A DNA stretch of 64,000 nt from Cutibacterium sp. (GCF_030525615.1 NZ_JAUNEJ010000003.1:106711-170710), one strand, 5' to 3'; shown: positions 17,050 through 26,909, counted from the stretch's first letter. The notes: generated by a model from the letters alone, not told the origin. Program-made: numbers and translations.

Positions 17050-20007
17050 ATGATGTCCTCCTTCCTTCACGACGTCGGAGCGTGGTGTTTCCGCAGAGCG
17101 AAGACCGTCGTCGCCCTGTGGCTAGGCCTGTTGGTCCTGCTCGGGCTGGGCATGGTGGCCTTGCAAAGCGACTATGACGACTCTTTCACGATCCCGGGTG
17201 CACCTTCTCAGGTGGCCTACGACAATCTTCAGGTGACCTTCCCGCAGGCGTCCGCGCTGAGCGCCAACGTCGTGGTTACCGTCCCCGATGGCACCGACAT
17301 CTCCTCAAAACCCATTCGCTCCCGAATTGAGAAAGGGATCGAGGACCTCAAGGACCTCAAGGACGTCACCGGGGCGACGTCACCGTGGAGCAAGTACGTC
17401 ACCGGGATGGTCAACGAGGACCGAACTGCGGTCGTTATCCAAGTGGAACTGGGACAGGTGAGTTCGGTGACCTTCCCCGATTCCGGACGTGACGACCTGC
17501 AACGAGTGGGTCACGAAATCGAGGCCGACTTGCCGTCGGGGTCACACGTCTACGTTGGTGGCGCGGCTTTCGAGGCCATGCTGCCGTCGCTGTCGATTAC
17601 CGAGGTCATTGGCGTCGGGGTGGCCCTTGTCGTCCTCGCTGTCACCCTGGGGTCCTTGGTGGCAGCCGGAATGCCAATTATTACAGCCGTCCTCGGGGTG
17701 GGAATCACGTACTCGATCATGGCGATCCTCACCCGGTTTACCACGGTCAATTCCGTCACCCCAATGCTGGCCGTCATGCTGGGTCTGGCCGTGGGGATCG
17801 ACTACGCCTTGTTCATCCTTTCGCGTCATCGGGACCAGCTGCGCGACGGCTTCGAGGTGCAGGAATCAGCCGCCCGAGCCGTGGCAACCTCGGGTTCAGC
17901 CGTGGTCTTCGCAGGAACGACGGTCGTCATCGCCCTCATTGGGTTGGCCATTGTCAAGATCCCGTTCCTGACCGTCATGGGGATGTTTGCAGCCATCGGT
18001 GTCGCCCTGGCCGTCGTCATTGCCCTGACCATGCTCCCTGCCTTTATGGGTCTCATGGGCGACAGATTGCGTCCGCGGAAATCTCGTCGCGAACGCGGGT
18101 CGAAGGCAGCTGCGGTGGCAGCCGGACCGGGTTGCAGCAACAATGCCACAGCTGACGCGAACACGGCGGCTGACATGAACCCGACATCAGCGGGCGCGTC
18201 GGCCACTGGCAAGGGGGAACGTTCCGGCGGCGTCTTTGGGTGGTGGGTGCGCACCGTCACCCGGGTTAACAATGCCACAGCTGGCGCGAACACGGCGGCT
18301 GACATGAACCCGACATCAGCGGGCGCGTCGGCCACTGGCAAGGGGGAACGTTCCGGCGGCGTCTTTGGGTGGTGGGTGCGCACCGTCACCCGGGTTCCGT
18401 TGGTGACCATTCTCGTTGTCGTGGTGGGGCTGGGGGCTCTGGCTGTCCCCATGAAAGACCTCCACCTTGGCCTGCCCACCGCCGCCGAGCTGCCCGCCGC
18501 CGACACCGCTCGGCAAACCTACGACGCCTTGGAGGACAAATTCGGACCGGGGTTCAACGGCCCGGTTATCGTCACCGCTGACATCGTTACTTCCACCGAC
18601 CCAATGAAGATCGTCAACGGGCTTAAGGCCGACATCGAGAAGCTCCCGGGTGTTGACAAGGTGGCGTTGGCAGTCCCGAACCAGAACGCCGACACTGCCA
18701 TGGTCCAGGTACTGCCGACCACGGGTCCTACCGATGAGGCCACCAACGACCTGGTTCGCGAACTGCGGAACCACGAGGCGCAATGGCACGACAAATACGG
18801 GGTTGACACTGCCGTCACTGGGTTGACGGCTATCAAACTCGACGTCTCCGATCGCCTGGGCGACGCCCTGCTGCCGTTCGGCGTTTTCGTTGTCGGATTG
18901 TGCCTGGTGTTGCTGACGGTGGTGTTCCGTTCCATCGCGGTGCCCATCAAGGCGACCGTCGGCTACCTGCTCTCGGTGCTGGCCGCTTTCGGGGCGGCGC
19001 AGCTGGTCTTCAACCGAGGTATCGGCCTGTCGGTGGTGAACCTCGACCGCACGGTCCCGATCATCTCCTTCATGCCGATCGTCGTGATGGGTATTCTCTT
19101 CGGTCTGGCGATGGACTACGAGGTCTTTCTGGTGTCGCGAATGCGCGAGGAATACATCCACACCGGTGACGCTAAGGGCGCGGTCGTCAAGGGGTTCATC
19201 GGTTCAGGCAAGGTCGTCACGGCTGCCGCCGTCATCATGTTTTCGGTCTTTGCCTTCTTTATTCCACAAGGTATGAACGCCATCAAGGAGATCGCCCTGG
19301 CGCTGGCTATTGGCATTCTTGCTGACGCCTTCCTGGTAAGGATGACCCTCGTGCCCGCCGTCATGGCCCTGCTCGGTGACAAGGCCTGGTGGCTGCCCGG
19401 ATGGTTGGAGCGCTGCTTGCCCCGACTCGACATTGAAGGTGAAGGGATCGCCCACGAGGAGAAACTTGCCAAGTGGCCCACTGCCGATCACGTCGAGGCG
19501 GTCCACGCCGAGGGAATCGGGGCTAAAGGCCTGTTCACCGGCCTTGACCTGCATGTCGAACCTCATGAGGTGCAGGCGGTGGTGGGGCCGCAGGGTCCCG
19601 TGACAGCCGTCCTGCTGGCGATTGGGGGGAGGCTGGCCTTTGATGAGGGCCGAATGCGATCGGCAGGACGTCTGCTTCCCGAGCGCGCCTCAGCGGTGCG
19701 TCGGGCGGTGTGGGTCATCGACGCAACCGATACCAACCTGTCGGAGGAATTGCGGGCTGCCACCATGACCCTCACCCGTCCGCCCCGACATCGCCCCCGT
19801 CTGTTCCTCATTGACCACGCCGACCAGATCGTCGAGCAGTCCCACCGCGACCAGCTGGAGTCCCTCGTCCGTGAGGTGAAGCAGGTCGGTGAGGCCGCTG
19901 TGATCCTGGGGGCTCAGCGAGCCGGTCGAATCGACTGGTTGCAGCCGCAGGCTGTTCACGACCTCAACGAACACCAACCCGAGCTGTCCCTCGGAGGTAC
20001 CCGATGA
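17050..20007 (+). CDS. MMPL/RND-type transporter with C-terminal degenerate ABC-like domain
   Basis: 985 residues. Two MMPL halves, each with an N-terminal helix, an external domain and five-six helices. The proton-relay GxxxDY motif occurs in both (GLAVGIDYALFILSRHRD; LAMDYEVFLVSRMRE). MMPL proteins export lipids, siderophores or drugs. After the last helix about 200 residues resemble an ABC ATPase: HVEPHEVQAVVGPQGPVTAV has the place but not the GKS of Walker A, RLFLIDHADQI looks like Walker B, and VILGAQR sits at the H-loop. It is therefore probably a non-hydrolysing relic. A 43-residue stretch near 364-449 is duplicated in tandem. Start ATG at 17050 (or 17053) has GTGGGG upstream. The stop overlaps the next gene. 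Confidence 0.9.
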   Translation: MMSSFLHDVGAWCFRRAKTVVALWLGLLVLLGLGMVALQSDYDDSFTIPGAPSQVAYDNLQVTFPQASALSANVVVTVPDGTDISSKPIRSRIEKGIEDLKDLKDVTGATSPWSKYVTGMVNEDRTAVVIQVELGQVSSVTFPDSGRDDLQRVGHEIEADLPSGSHVYVGGAAFEAMLPSLSITEVIGVGVALVVLAVTLGSLVAAGMPIITAVLGVGITYSIMAILTRFTTVNSVTPMLAVMLGLAVGIDYALFILSRHRDQLRDGFEVQESAARAVATSGSAVVFAGTTVVIALIGLAIVKIPFLTVMGMFAAIGVALAVVIALTMLPAFMGLMGDRLRPRKSRRERGSKAAAVAAGPGCSNNATADANTAADMNPTSAGASATGKGERSGGVFGWWVRTVTRVNNATAGANTAADMNPTSAGASATGKGERSGGVFGWWVRTVTRVPLVTILVVVVGLGALAVPMKDLHLGLPTAAELPAADTARQTYDALEDKFGPGFNGPVIVTADIVTSTDPMKIVNGLKADIEKLPGVDKVALAVPNQNADTAMVQVLPTTGPTDEATNDLVRELRNHEAQWHDKYGVDTAVTGLTAIKLDVSDRLGDALLPFGVFVVGLCLVLLTVVFRSIAVPIKATVGYLLSVLAAFGAAQLVFNRGIGLSVVNLDRTVPIISFMPIVVMGILFGLAMDYEVFLVSRMREEYIHTGDAKGAVVKGFIGSGKVVTAAAVIMFSVFAFFIPQGMNAIKEIALALAIGILADAFLVRMTLVPAVMALLGDKAWWLPGWLERCLPRLDIEGEGIAHEEKLAKWPTADHVEAVHAEGIGAKGLFTGLDLHVEPHEVQAVVGPQGPVTAVLLAIGGRLAFDEGRMRSAGRLLPERASAVRRAVWVIDATDTNLSEELRAATMTLTRPPRHRPRLFLIDHADQIVEQSHRDQLESLVREVKQVGEAAVILGAQRAGRIDWLQPQAVHDLNEHQPELSLGGTR
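18139..18396 (+). repeat. 129-bp in-frame tandem duplication inside the MMPL gene
   Basis: Copies at 18139-18267 and 18268-18396 differ at one base seen (GAC versus GGC, Asp to Gly). Each encodes 43 residues from NNATA to TRV: a cytoplasmic Ser/Ala/Thr-rich loop plus the amphipathic lead-in (GVFGWWVRTVTRV) to the seventh membrane helix. The near-identity shows a recent event. Confidence 0.95.
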
Positions 20008-22379
20008 TGACCGAACGTTCCCACTCCACAATCAGGCTGCGGTGGCCGGCGGTGGCCGCCTTGATCCTCGTCCCGCTGCTAGTGGTGGCGGGCCTGGTCG
20101 GCACCACCTGGCGGACTACCGACCGGCTGGGTCAGGTGAAGGCGGCTGTCGTCAACGAGGACAAGGCCGTCACGATCGGTGGACAACTGGTTCCGATGGG
20201 CCGCCAGCTCACCGCAGAGTTGGTCGATTCCGGCTCTCACACCACTGATGGCCATACTGTCGACTGGATCCTCACCGACGCCGATGGGGCAGCAGAAGGG
20301 CTGCGCGACGGCACCTACTCGGTGGCCGTGACGATCCCGGAGTCCTTCTCGGCTGACGCCACCTCCTTCTCGGCCAATGACGCGGCGAAAGCCAAACCGG
20401 CCATGATCGACGTCACCACGTCGCACGCCTCGCCGGTCTCTGATAGCACTATCGCGGCCCTGACTGCCCAGGTGGCGCGGCGCTCCCTCAACACCACGTT
20501 GACCTCGCAGTATCTCGATAACGTTTACATCGGCTTCAACCGATTTGCCCAGCAGATGGGTGCGATGACCGACGCTGCTGCCAAAATCGACGACGGGGCG
20601 ACAAAACTTGCCGACGGCACGAAGCAGTCCGCCGCCGGAGCCGGGACTCTGGCTGCCGGCATGACGACGCTCAGCCAGGGAGCCCAGCAGCTGCAGGCCA
20701 ACGGGGGCAAGCTCACCGATGGCGTATCTCAGCTCACAAGCGGCCTTAATACCCTGTCGGATAAGGGCAAACAGCTCAATGATGGCGTGAACGAGCTGGC
20801 TGGTGGGGTGACGACCTACACCGATGGCACCGGCAAAGTCGTCGACGGAATCGGTCAGCTGTCCGCAGGTTTGGCCACCATGGACGACAAGGTCAGCGCA
20901 GCCATCGGCGACCTCGACCCATCTCAGCTCAACCAGCTCACCGACGGTGCGAGCCAACTTGCCGACGGTATCGATCAGTTCACCGGCGGTTTGGTGGGAT
21001 ACCGCAGCGAGATCCGGAAGTACGCCTCCGGTGACAAAACCGCAGAACTTAGCAAGGAGGCGCTGTCCCAAGGCGAGGCGGGCTTCCTGGTGCGCTGTCA
21101 GCAGAAGCACACTGCGCAGGATTGCCAGAAGTTGGTCCCCCTGATTCGTGACATCATGACCGATGGGTACGCCCTCGGGGTGCAGGCTGGATCGACAGTG
21201 GCCGTCAAGGCGATGGCTATCAAAGACCCCGATTCCGGCATGAGCATTGACGACGGTATCAATCAGCTTGCTGACGGGTCCTCCCAGCTGTCTGAGGGGG
21301 TCGACAAGTTCACCGCCGAGATGCGTACCGGACTTCCCAAAGTGGTCGGGCAGATCACCCAGCTGCGAGACGGTATCCACGAGGCCGCCACCGGTGCCCA
21401 GACCCTTGCCAGCCAGTCCCAGGCGCTCAAGGCGGGTGGGGAGGAGCTTTCCGCTGGGGTCACGACCCTGGCCAGCGGTGTCGGCGCGTACACCGCTGGA
21501 GTCTCCCAGGCTGCCGCCTCGACCCCGGAGCTTGAAGAAGGGATCACTCAATATGTCGGCGGGGTCAATCAGCTTGCTGACGGGGTGACGAAGGCATCGG
21601 CGGGGGTCGGTACCTTCACCTCCGGTATGACGAAACTCAACGAGGGTGCCCAGCAACTCACTGACGGCACCGGCACGTTCTCCAGCCAGCTTGCGGCCGG
21701 GGCCAAGAAGGTGCCGACCTACTCTCAGGACGACCGCACCAAGCTCGCAGACGTCGTGTCCACCCCGATCAACGGAGAGGGGCCTGCCATTGCGACCTCG
21801 GTGGCCGCCGTCGCGGTTCTGCTCATTCTCGGTGGCTGGCTTGCCGCCCTGGCGACCTGGATGGTGGCCCGCACGGTTCCCTCCCGAGTACTCAGTTCGG
21901 CACGCTCGACGCTGGGTCTGCTGGCTCGCACCATGTCGGTCGGGGCGATCGTGACCGTTGCGGTGAGTGTCGGTCTGGCCGTTATCGGCGGAGTGGCGTT
22001 GGGTCTCTCAGTGCCCCGGTCGATCGGTTTGGGTGGAGTATTGCTGCTTGTCGGGGTGATGTTTGGCCTGGTTAACCATGCCCTGGCTGCCTGGCTGCAC
22101 GGTCTGGGGCGGCTCATCAGTGTTGTCCTGGTGACGGCGAGTGTGGCTGCCGGTTTGGCCAGTACTGTTCCGGCCCCGGTCCACTGGGTTGACGTCATTT
22201 CCCCGCTGCGCCCTGCCTTACACGCAGTACAAGCCGTGGTGGCCGGGAACAATCCCAGCTTCGGATCCCTGCTGGCCATCGTGATATGGGCTGTGGCAGC
22301 TCTCATCGCAAGCTTGCTGGCGGTGGGACGACGACGGCAGACCAGTGCCAAGAATCTGCTGGCTGGTGCCTCCGCCTAG
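20004..22379 (+). CDS. YhgE/Pip-domain membrane protein
   Basis: About 790 residues. One N-terminal helix (13-35), an external domain ending near 180 (the conserved VNEDKAV and the YSVAVTIPESFS region are typical of YhgE/Pip proteins), then a very long external helical stalk (about 190-600) with heptad-like repeats of the type xLADGxxQLxxG, and five-six C-terminal helices. This is the ABC-2-like Pip plan, related to phage-infection protein and the ESX/YueB receptors. It overlaps the MMPL stop by four bases (ATGA), so the two are coupled and probably form one envelope export system under the TetR regulator. ATG at 20007 is an alternative start. Confidence 0.9.
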   Translation: MMTERSHSTIRLRWPAVAALILVPLLVVAGLVGTTWRTTDRLGQVKAAVVNEDKAVTIGGQLVPMGRQLTAELVDSGSHTTDGHTVDWILTDADGAAEGLRDGTYSVAVTIPESFSADATSFSANDAAKAKPAMIDVTTSHASPVSDSTIAALTAQVARRSLNTTLTSQYLDNVYIGFNRFAQQMGAMTDAAAKIDDGATKLADGTKQSAAGAGTLAAGMTTLSQGAQQLQANGGKLTDGVSQLTSGLNTLSDKGKQLNDGVNELAGGVTTYTDGTGKVVDGIGQLSAGLATMDDKVSAAIGDLDPSQLNQLTDGASQLADGIDQFTGGLVGYRSEIRKYASGDKTAELSKEALSQGEAGFLVRCQQKHTAQDCQKLVPLIRDIMTDGYALGVQAGSTVAVKAMAIKDPDSGMSIDDGINQLADGSSQLSEGVDKFTAEMRTGLPKVVGQITQLRDGIHEAATGAQTLASQSQALKAGGEELSAGVTTLASGVGAYTAGVSQAAASTPELEEGITQYVGGVNQLADGVTKASAGVGTFTSGMTKLNEGAQQLTDGTGTFSSQLAAGAKKVPTYSQDDRTKLADVVSTPINGEGPAIATSVAAVAVLLILGGWLAALATWMVARTVPSRVLSSARSTLGLLARTMSVGAIVTVAVSVGLAVIGGVALGLSVPRSIGLGGVLLLVGVMFGLVNHALAAWLHGLGRLISVVLVTASVAAGLASTVPAPVHWVDVISPLRPALHAVQAVVAGNNPSFGSLLAIVIWAVAALIASLLAVGRRRQTSAKNLLAGASA

Positions 22380-22418
22380 CGAAGTGGCATTCCTGCCTAG
22401 CCGATCTAGAGTGGCACC

Positions 22419-22574
22419 ATGAACAAGCCCCTGCTCGCGAGTCTTGCCGTTGTGGCCACTGCCATTGCAGTGGTCAGCCGGGTCCGCTCGATCCGACGGG
22501 GCTGGATCGACGAGGTGTGGCGATTCGGTATGGAAGGGATCGACGCGAGTCCCGACGACCAGCAGTGGGATTGA
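22419..22574 (+). CDS. 51-residue single-helix small protein
   Basis: The frame runs from ATG at 22419 to TGA at 22572-22574. It gives a hydrophobic N-terminal helix (MNKPLLASLAVVATAIAVVS), then a basic stretch (RVRSIRR) and an acidic tail (MEGIDASPDDQQWD). This matches a small inner-membrane protein with a cytoplasmic tail; actinobacterial DLW-39-like proteins have the same build, but I cannot assign it. It stands alone between the Pip and aldehyde dehydrogenase genes. Confidence 0.55.
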   Translation: MNKPLLASLAVVATAIAVVSRVRSIRRGWIDEVWRFGMEGIDASPDDQQWD

Positions 22575-22708
22575 TCGTCGTCAAGACTTCGTGCTTGTTT
22601 CCCCGTCGCAGATCGTGCCGGCGAATGGGAGAGTCCTCCCAGGGTGGTGTCATTCCTGTGAACACGGAACTCGCTCACGGCGTCCGAATCCCGTCGTAGG
22701 GTGGATTC

Positions 22709-24166
22709 ATGACGACCACCGACCGCTCGCTTCCTGCAGATCTCCCCTCCCAGCTGCTCATGGACGGAGCATGGGTGGACGCCGAGGCATCCCGAACCTT
22801 CGACGTCTTCGACCCCTCCACTGAGAAGCCCCTCGTCGCCATCGCCGACGCTTCCGTCGACCAAGGCACCGATGCCCTCGACGCCGCCGTGCGTGCCCAG
22901 GAGTCGTGGGCCGACACCGCACCGCGTGAGCGCGGCGAAATCCTGCGCCGGGCCTTCGAACTCGTCACCGAGCGCAAGGACGACTTCGCCAAGCTCATGA
23001 CCCTTGAGATGGGCAAACCGCTGGCCGAGTCCTACGGAGAGGTCACCTACGGTGCGGAGTTCCTGCGCTGGTTTTCCGAGGAGGCAGTGCGTATTCGCGG
23101 TGACTACGGTCTCCTCCCAGAGGGCAAAGTTCGCCAGCTGGTCACCAAGCGTCCGGTCGGTCCGTGCCTGTTCATCACCCCGTGGAACTTCCCGCTGGCG
23201 ATGGCCACCCGCAAGATTGCCCCGGCTCTGGCTGCCGGCTGCACCGTCGTCATTCGACCGGCCTCGGCCACACCACTGACCACCCTGCTCTTCGCCAAGG
23301 TGCTGGTCGATTCCGGTCTTCCTGCCGGGGTCGTCAACGTCATCACTGGCCGTGACCACGCCGTCACCGCCGCCATCCTGGAAGACCCGAGACTGCGCAA
23401 GCTCTCCTTCACCGGGTCTACCGGAGTCGGCGTCAACCTGTTGGGAAAGGCGGCCACGCACGTCTTGCGCACCTCGATGGAGCTGGGCGGTAACGCTCCC
23501 TTCATCGTCTTTGAGGACGCCGACCTCGACCAGGCCATCGCCGGAGCCAAGGGGGCCAAGATGCGCAATATGGGCGAGGCCTGCATCGCGGCCAACCGAT
23601 TCATCGTCCACGAGTCGGTGGCTAAGGAGTTCACCAACCGGATGGTCGAGATGATGTCCGGCCTTGTTGTCGGGGATGGTCTGGACGACAAGTCCGAGGT
23701 TGGACCGATGATTACCGAGAAGGATCGCGCGAAGGTTGACGCGTTGGTTCATTCTGCGGTTGAGGCCGGTGCGACGGTCCGCTGTGGCGGCGAGATCCCC
23801 GAGGGCAAGGGCTGGTTCTACCCTCCGACGGTGCTGTCCAACGTGCCCGCCGACTGCGAGATCATGCAGACTGAGATATTCGGACCGGTCGCCCCGATCA
23901 CCACCTTCCGTACCGAGGAAGAGGCCCTCGCCATCGCCAACTCGGTCCCGGTCGGGCTGGCTGGCTACGTCTTCACCGGGGACACCGCCCGCGTTCTGCG
24001 GCTGGGCCAGAAGTTGGAGACCGGCATGATCGGCGCCAATCTTGGCGTGTTCTCCAACGCGGCGGCCCCGTTCGGCGGTGTCAAAGAATCCGGGCTGGGA
24101 CGAGAGGGTTCCTACCAAGGCATTGAGGAATTCTTGGAGACGATTTATGTCGCTCTCCCGACGTGA
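22709..24166 (+). CDS. gabD: NAD(P)-dependent aldehyde dehydrogenase, succinate-semialdehyde type
   Basis: 485 residues, the usual length. Clear family landmarks: WNFPLA, the FTGSTGVG cofactor loop, ELGGNAPFIVFEDAD with the general-base Glu, catalytic C292 in MGEACIAANRF, EIFGPV and FGGVKESG. The combination is that of succinate-semialdehyde dehydrogenases (GabD), which oxidise succinic semialdehyde to succinate. The cofactor-binding site carries IRPAS where KPA is usual (Lys to Arg), possibly altering NAD/NADP preference. Single gene, no obvious operon. Confidence 0.88.
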   Translation: MTTTDRSLPADLPSQLLMDGAWVDAEASRTFDVFDPSTEKPLVAIADASVDQGTDALDAAVRAQESWADTAPRERGEILRRAFELVTERKDDFAKLMTLEMGKPLAESYGEVTYGAEFLRWFSEEAVRIRGDYGLLPEGKVRQLVTKRPVGPCLFITPWNFPLAMATRKIAPALAAGCTVVIRPASATPLTTLLFAKVLVDSGLPAGVVNVITGRDHAVTAAILEDPRLRKLSFTGSTGVGVNLLGKAATHVLRTSMELGGNAPFIVFEDADLDQAIAGAKGAKMRNMGEACIAANRFIVHESVAKEFTNRMVEMMSGLVVGDGLDDKSEVGPMITEKDRAKVDALVHSAVEAGATVRCGGEIPEGKGWFYPPTVLSNVPADCEIMQTEIFGPVAPITTFRTEEEALAIANSVPVGLAGYVFTGDTARVLRLGQKLETGMIGANLGVFSNAAAPFGGVKESGLGREGSYQGIEEFLETIYVALPT

Positions 24167-24411
24167 GTCACAAGACGTGATGGCGGGAAGGTAGCGTCAT
24201 CCAAGCCCTCATGTGACGCTGGTTAGCTGCTGAGGGTCTGTCCGACGTTTTCCGTGTTGACGCCGCGACAAGACGACTCCTGTTAGTCAGCGCTGCCAGA
24301 GCCGGGCTGGGGTCCCACGGCAGCATTGGTCAGGCCCCGGAGATACCTCAGATTCGCGGTATTCTGACCTCGCTGTACCAGCCGCTGCGCGGCCCTAACC
24401 AAGGAAGGCAC

Positions 24412-26778
24412 ATGACTCACGATCTGGCTTCAGCAATCGCATTCCAGGTGCGATCGACCTCGGGACGTTCCGTCGCCGCCTCGACGCCCATGGAGGTGTG
24501 GCAGGGACTGTCAGCCTCCGTCGTGGGTCGTCTTGCCGATGACTGGGAGGCCACTGACTCCGCGTACAAGGCCGGGCGTCAGGAGCACTACTTCTCCGCT
24601 GAGTTCCTCATGGGCCGCGCTTTGCTCAACAACCTGTCGAACCTCGGCTTGGTCGACCAGACCCGTGAAGCCTTGGCCAGCTTCGGCATTGACCTGTCCC
24701 AGGTGCTCGAGCAGGAGCCTGACGCCGCCCTCGGCAATGGGGGCCTCGGTCGTCTGGCCGCCTGTTTCCTCGACTCCTGCGCCACTTTGGAACTGCCCGT
24801 CACCGGCTACGGCATTCTCTACCGTTACGGTCTGTTCAAGCAGCTCTTCGACAACGGATTCCAGACCGAGCACCCAGACCCGTGGATGGAAGATGGCTAC
24901 CCCTTCGTGATTCGTCGGGAGGAGCAGCAGCGCATTGTCCGCTACGCCGATATGTGGGTGCGAGCCATCCCTCACGACATGCCGATCACCGGTTACAGAA
25001 CTCGCAACGTTGGGACCCTGCGGCTGTGGAAAGCCGAGCCGATGGAGCAGTTCGACTACCAGGCTTTCAATTCCCAGCGTTTCACTGACGCCATCGTGGA
25101 GCGGGAGCGCACCTCGGACATTTCGCGGGTGCTTTACCCCAACGACACCACCTTTGAAGGCAAGGTGCTGCGCGTTCGTCAGCAGTACTTCTTCTGCTCG
25201 GCCTCCTTGCAGGAGATCGTCGACAACTACGTCAAGCACCACGGTGAGGATCTCACCGATTTCGCCAAATACAACTCGGTTCAGCTCAATGACACCCACC
25301 CGGTGCTGTCCATTCCCGAGCTGATGCGCATTCTGCTCGACGAGCACGGTATGGGTTGGGACGAAGCGTGGGAAATCGTCACCCACACCTTTGCCTACAC
25401 CAACCACACCGTGCTGGCCGAGGCGCTGGAGAAGTGGGAAATGCAGATCTTCGATCGTCTTTTCCCGCGTATCAGTGAGATTGTCCGCGAGATCGACCGC
25501 CGGTTCCGGGAGGAGATGGACAAGCGCGGTGTGGACGGTCAGACCATTGAGTACATGGCTCCCGTCTCGGGCAATCAGGTGCGGATGGCGTGGATCGCCT
25601 GCTACGCCTCTTACTCGATCAACGGTGTCGCGGCCCTGCACACCGAGATCATCAAGCGCGAAACCCTCAAGGAGTGGTACGCGATTTGGCCCGAGCGGTT
25701 CAACAACAAGACCAACGGCGTCACCCCGCGCCGCTGGCTCAACCAGTGCAACCCGCGCTTGGCAGCCCTGTTGACCGAGGTCACTGGGTCTGACGCCTGG
25801 GTGAAGGACCTCTCGGTGCTGGCCAACTACACCGACTCCGTTGACGATTCGGTCTACGACCGTATCAACGAGATCAAGCACGCCAACAAGGTTGATTTCG
25901 CGGCCTGGGTGGCCGAGCGGGAGGGCGTCGAGATCGATCCGGACGCTATCTTTGACGTTCAGATCAAGCGTCTGCACGAGTACAAGCGCCAGCTCCTCAA
26001 CGCCTTTTACGTGCTGGATCTGTACTTCCGCCTCAAAGACGACCCGACCCTCGACGTCCCCAAGCGAGTTTTCATCTTCGGCGCCAAAGCCGCTCCCGGC
26101 TACATTCGCGCCAAGGCAATCATCAAGTTCATCAACGAGGTGGCTCGGCTGGTCAACAACGACGAGGACATCAACGGTCGTATCAAGGTCGTTTTCATCC
26201 ACAACTACAACGTCTCGCCGGCTGAGCACATCATTCCGGCTGCTGACGTTTCCGAGCAGATCTCGATGGCCGGCAAGGAGGCCTCGGGCACCTCGAACAT
26301 GAAGTTCATGATGAATGGCGCGCTCACTCTGGGAACCCTCGACGGGGCTAATGTTGAGATCCTCGACGCGGTTGGCAGCGATAACGCCTACGTCTTTGGT
26401 GCCACTGAGGAAGAGCTGCCCTCCCTCAAGCGCGGGTACGACCCACGCTGGCACTACGAGAATGTGCCGGGCCTCAAGCGAGTCATCGACGCCCTGACCG
26501 ACGGCACCCTTGACGACAACGGATCCGGCTGGTTCCACGACCTGCGGCAAAGTCTTATGGAGCCTGGTTGGGAAGGTCCCGACGTCTACTACGTGCTGGG
26601 TGACTTCGAGTCCTACCGCACCGTCAAGGACGCCATGGCTGCCGATCATGCGGACGCTCGTGGCTGGGCTCGCAAGGCTTGGGTGAACATCACCAAGTCT
26701 GGCCGGTTCTCCTCGGACCGCACCATCCGTGACTACGCTGAACAGGTGTGGAAGCTGGACCCGACCCCGATCGGCTGA
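24412..26778 (+). CDS. glgP: glycogen/alpha-glucan phosphorylase
   Basis: 788 residues, typical for GT35. Glycogen phosphorylases use PLP to release glucose-1-phosphate from alpha-1,4 glucans. Visible landmarks: LGNGGLGRLAACFLDS, the PDPW and YGLFKQ region, HLHEYKRQLLN near 520 and the PLP lysine K631 in EASGTSNMKFMMNGA. The start has GGAAGG upstream (AAGGAAGGCACATG). The 245-base gap before it shows no gene. The bacterial-type N-terminus lacks the allosteric regulatory extension of animal enzymes. Confidence 0.96.
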   Translation: MTHDLASAIAFQVRSTSGRSVAASTPMEVWQGLSASVVGRLADDWEATDSAYKAGRQEHYFSAEFLMGRALLNNLSNLGLVDQTREALASFGIDLSQVLEQEPDAALGNGGLGRLAACFLDSCATLELPVTGYGILYRYGLFKQLFDNGFQTEHPDPWMEDGYPFVIRREEQQRIVRYADMWVRAIPHDMPITGYRTRNVGTLRLWKAEPMEQFDYQAFNSQRFTDAIVERERTSDISRVLYPNDTTFEGKVLRVRQQYFFCSASLQEIVDNYVKHHGEDLTDFAKYNSVQLNDTHPVLSIPELMRILLDEHGMGWDEAWEIVTHTFAYTNHTVLAEALEKWEMQIFDRLFPRISEIVREIDRRFREEMDKRGVDGQTIEYMAPVSGNQVRMAWIACYASYSINGVAALHTEIIKRETLKEWYAIWPERFNNKTNGVTPRRWLNQCNPRLAALLTEVTGSDAWVKDLSVLANYTDSVDDSVYDRINEIKHANKVDFAAWVAEREGVEIDPDAIFDVQIKRLHEYKRQLLNAFYVLDLYFRLKDDPTLDVPKRVFIFGAKAAPGYIRAKAIIKFINEVARLVNNDEDINGRIKVVFIHNYNVSPAEHIIPAADVSEQISMAGKEASGTSNMKFMMNGALTLGTLDGANVEILDAVGSDNAYVFGATEEELPSLKRGYDPRWHYENVPGLKRVIDALTDGTLDDNGSGWFHDLRQSLMEPGWEGPDVYYVLGDFESYRTVKDAMAADHADARGWARKAWVNITKSGRFSSDRTIRDYAEQVWKLDPTPIG

Positions 26779-26780
26779 GT

Positions 26781-26829
26781 CACGACTGCGGAAGCCGGGC
26801 TGCCTGCGGGCGGTCCGGCTTGTGTCGTG
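26781..26829 (+). terminator. hairpin terminator after glgP
   Basis: Interrupted stem: CACGAC with GTCGTG outside and AAGCCGG with CCGGCTT inside, around a GCTGCC/GGCGGT core. It begins two bases after the glgP stop. Confidence 0.65.
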
Positions 26830-26909
26830 GTCCGGGGTGTTGCTGGTTCGCAGGTGGGGCCAGCGCCGCAAGGCCTTGGCAGCTATGCGAGCCAGACGGC
26901 TCATAAGGC

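Noticed and set aside
20079-21656. A 525-codon open frame antisense to the YhgE/Pip stalk
   Set aside because: The repetitive stalk gives a repetitive antisense frame; no motif or start signal.
22406-24118. A 570-codon open frame antisense to the aldehyde dehydrogenase
   Set aside because: Shadow of a strongly supported dehydrogenase gene; composition alone explains it.
24511-26904. A 797-codon open frame antisense to glycogen phosphorylase
   Set aside because: It mirrors the GC-rich third positions of glgP, shows only low-complexity Val/Gly/Leu/Arg composition with no family motif, and has no ribosome site.
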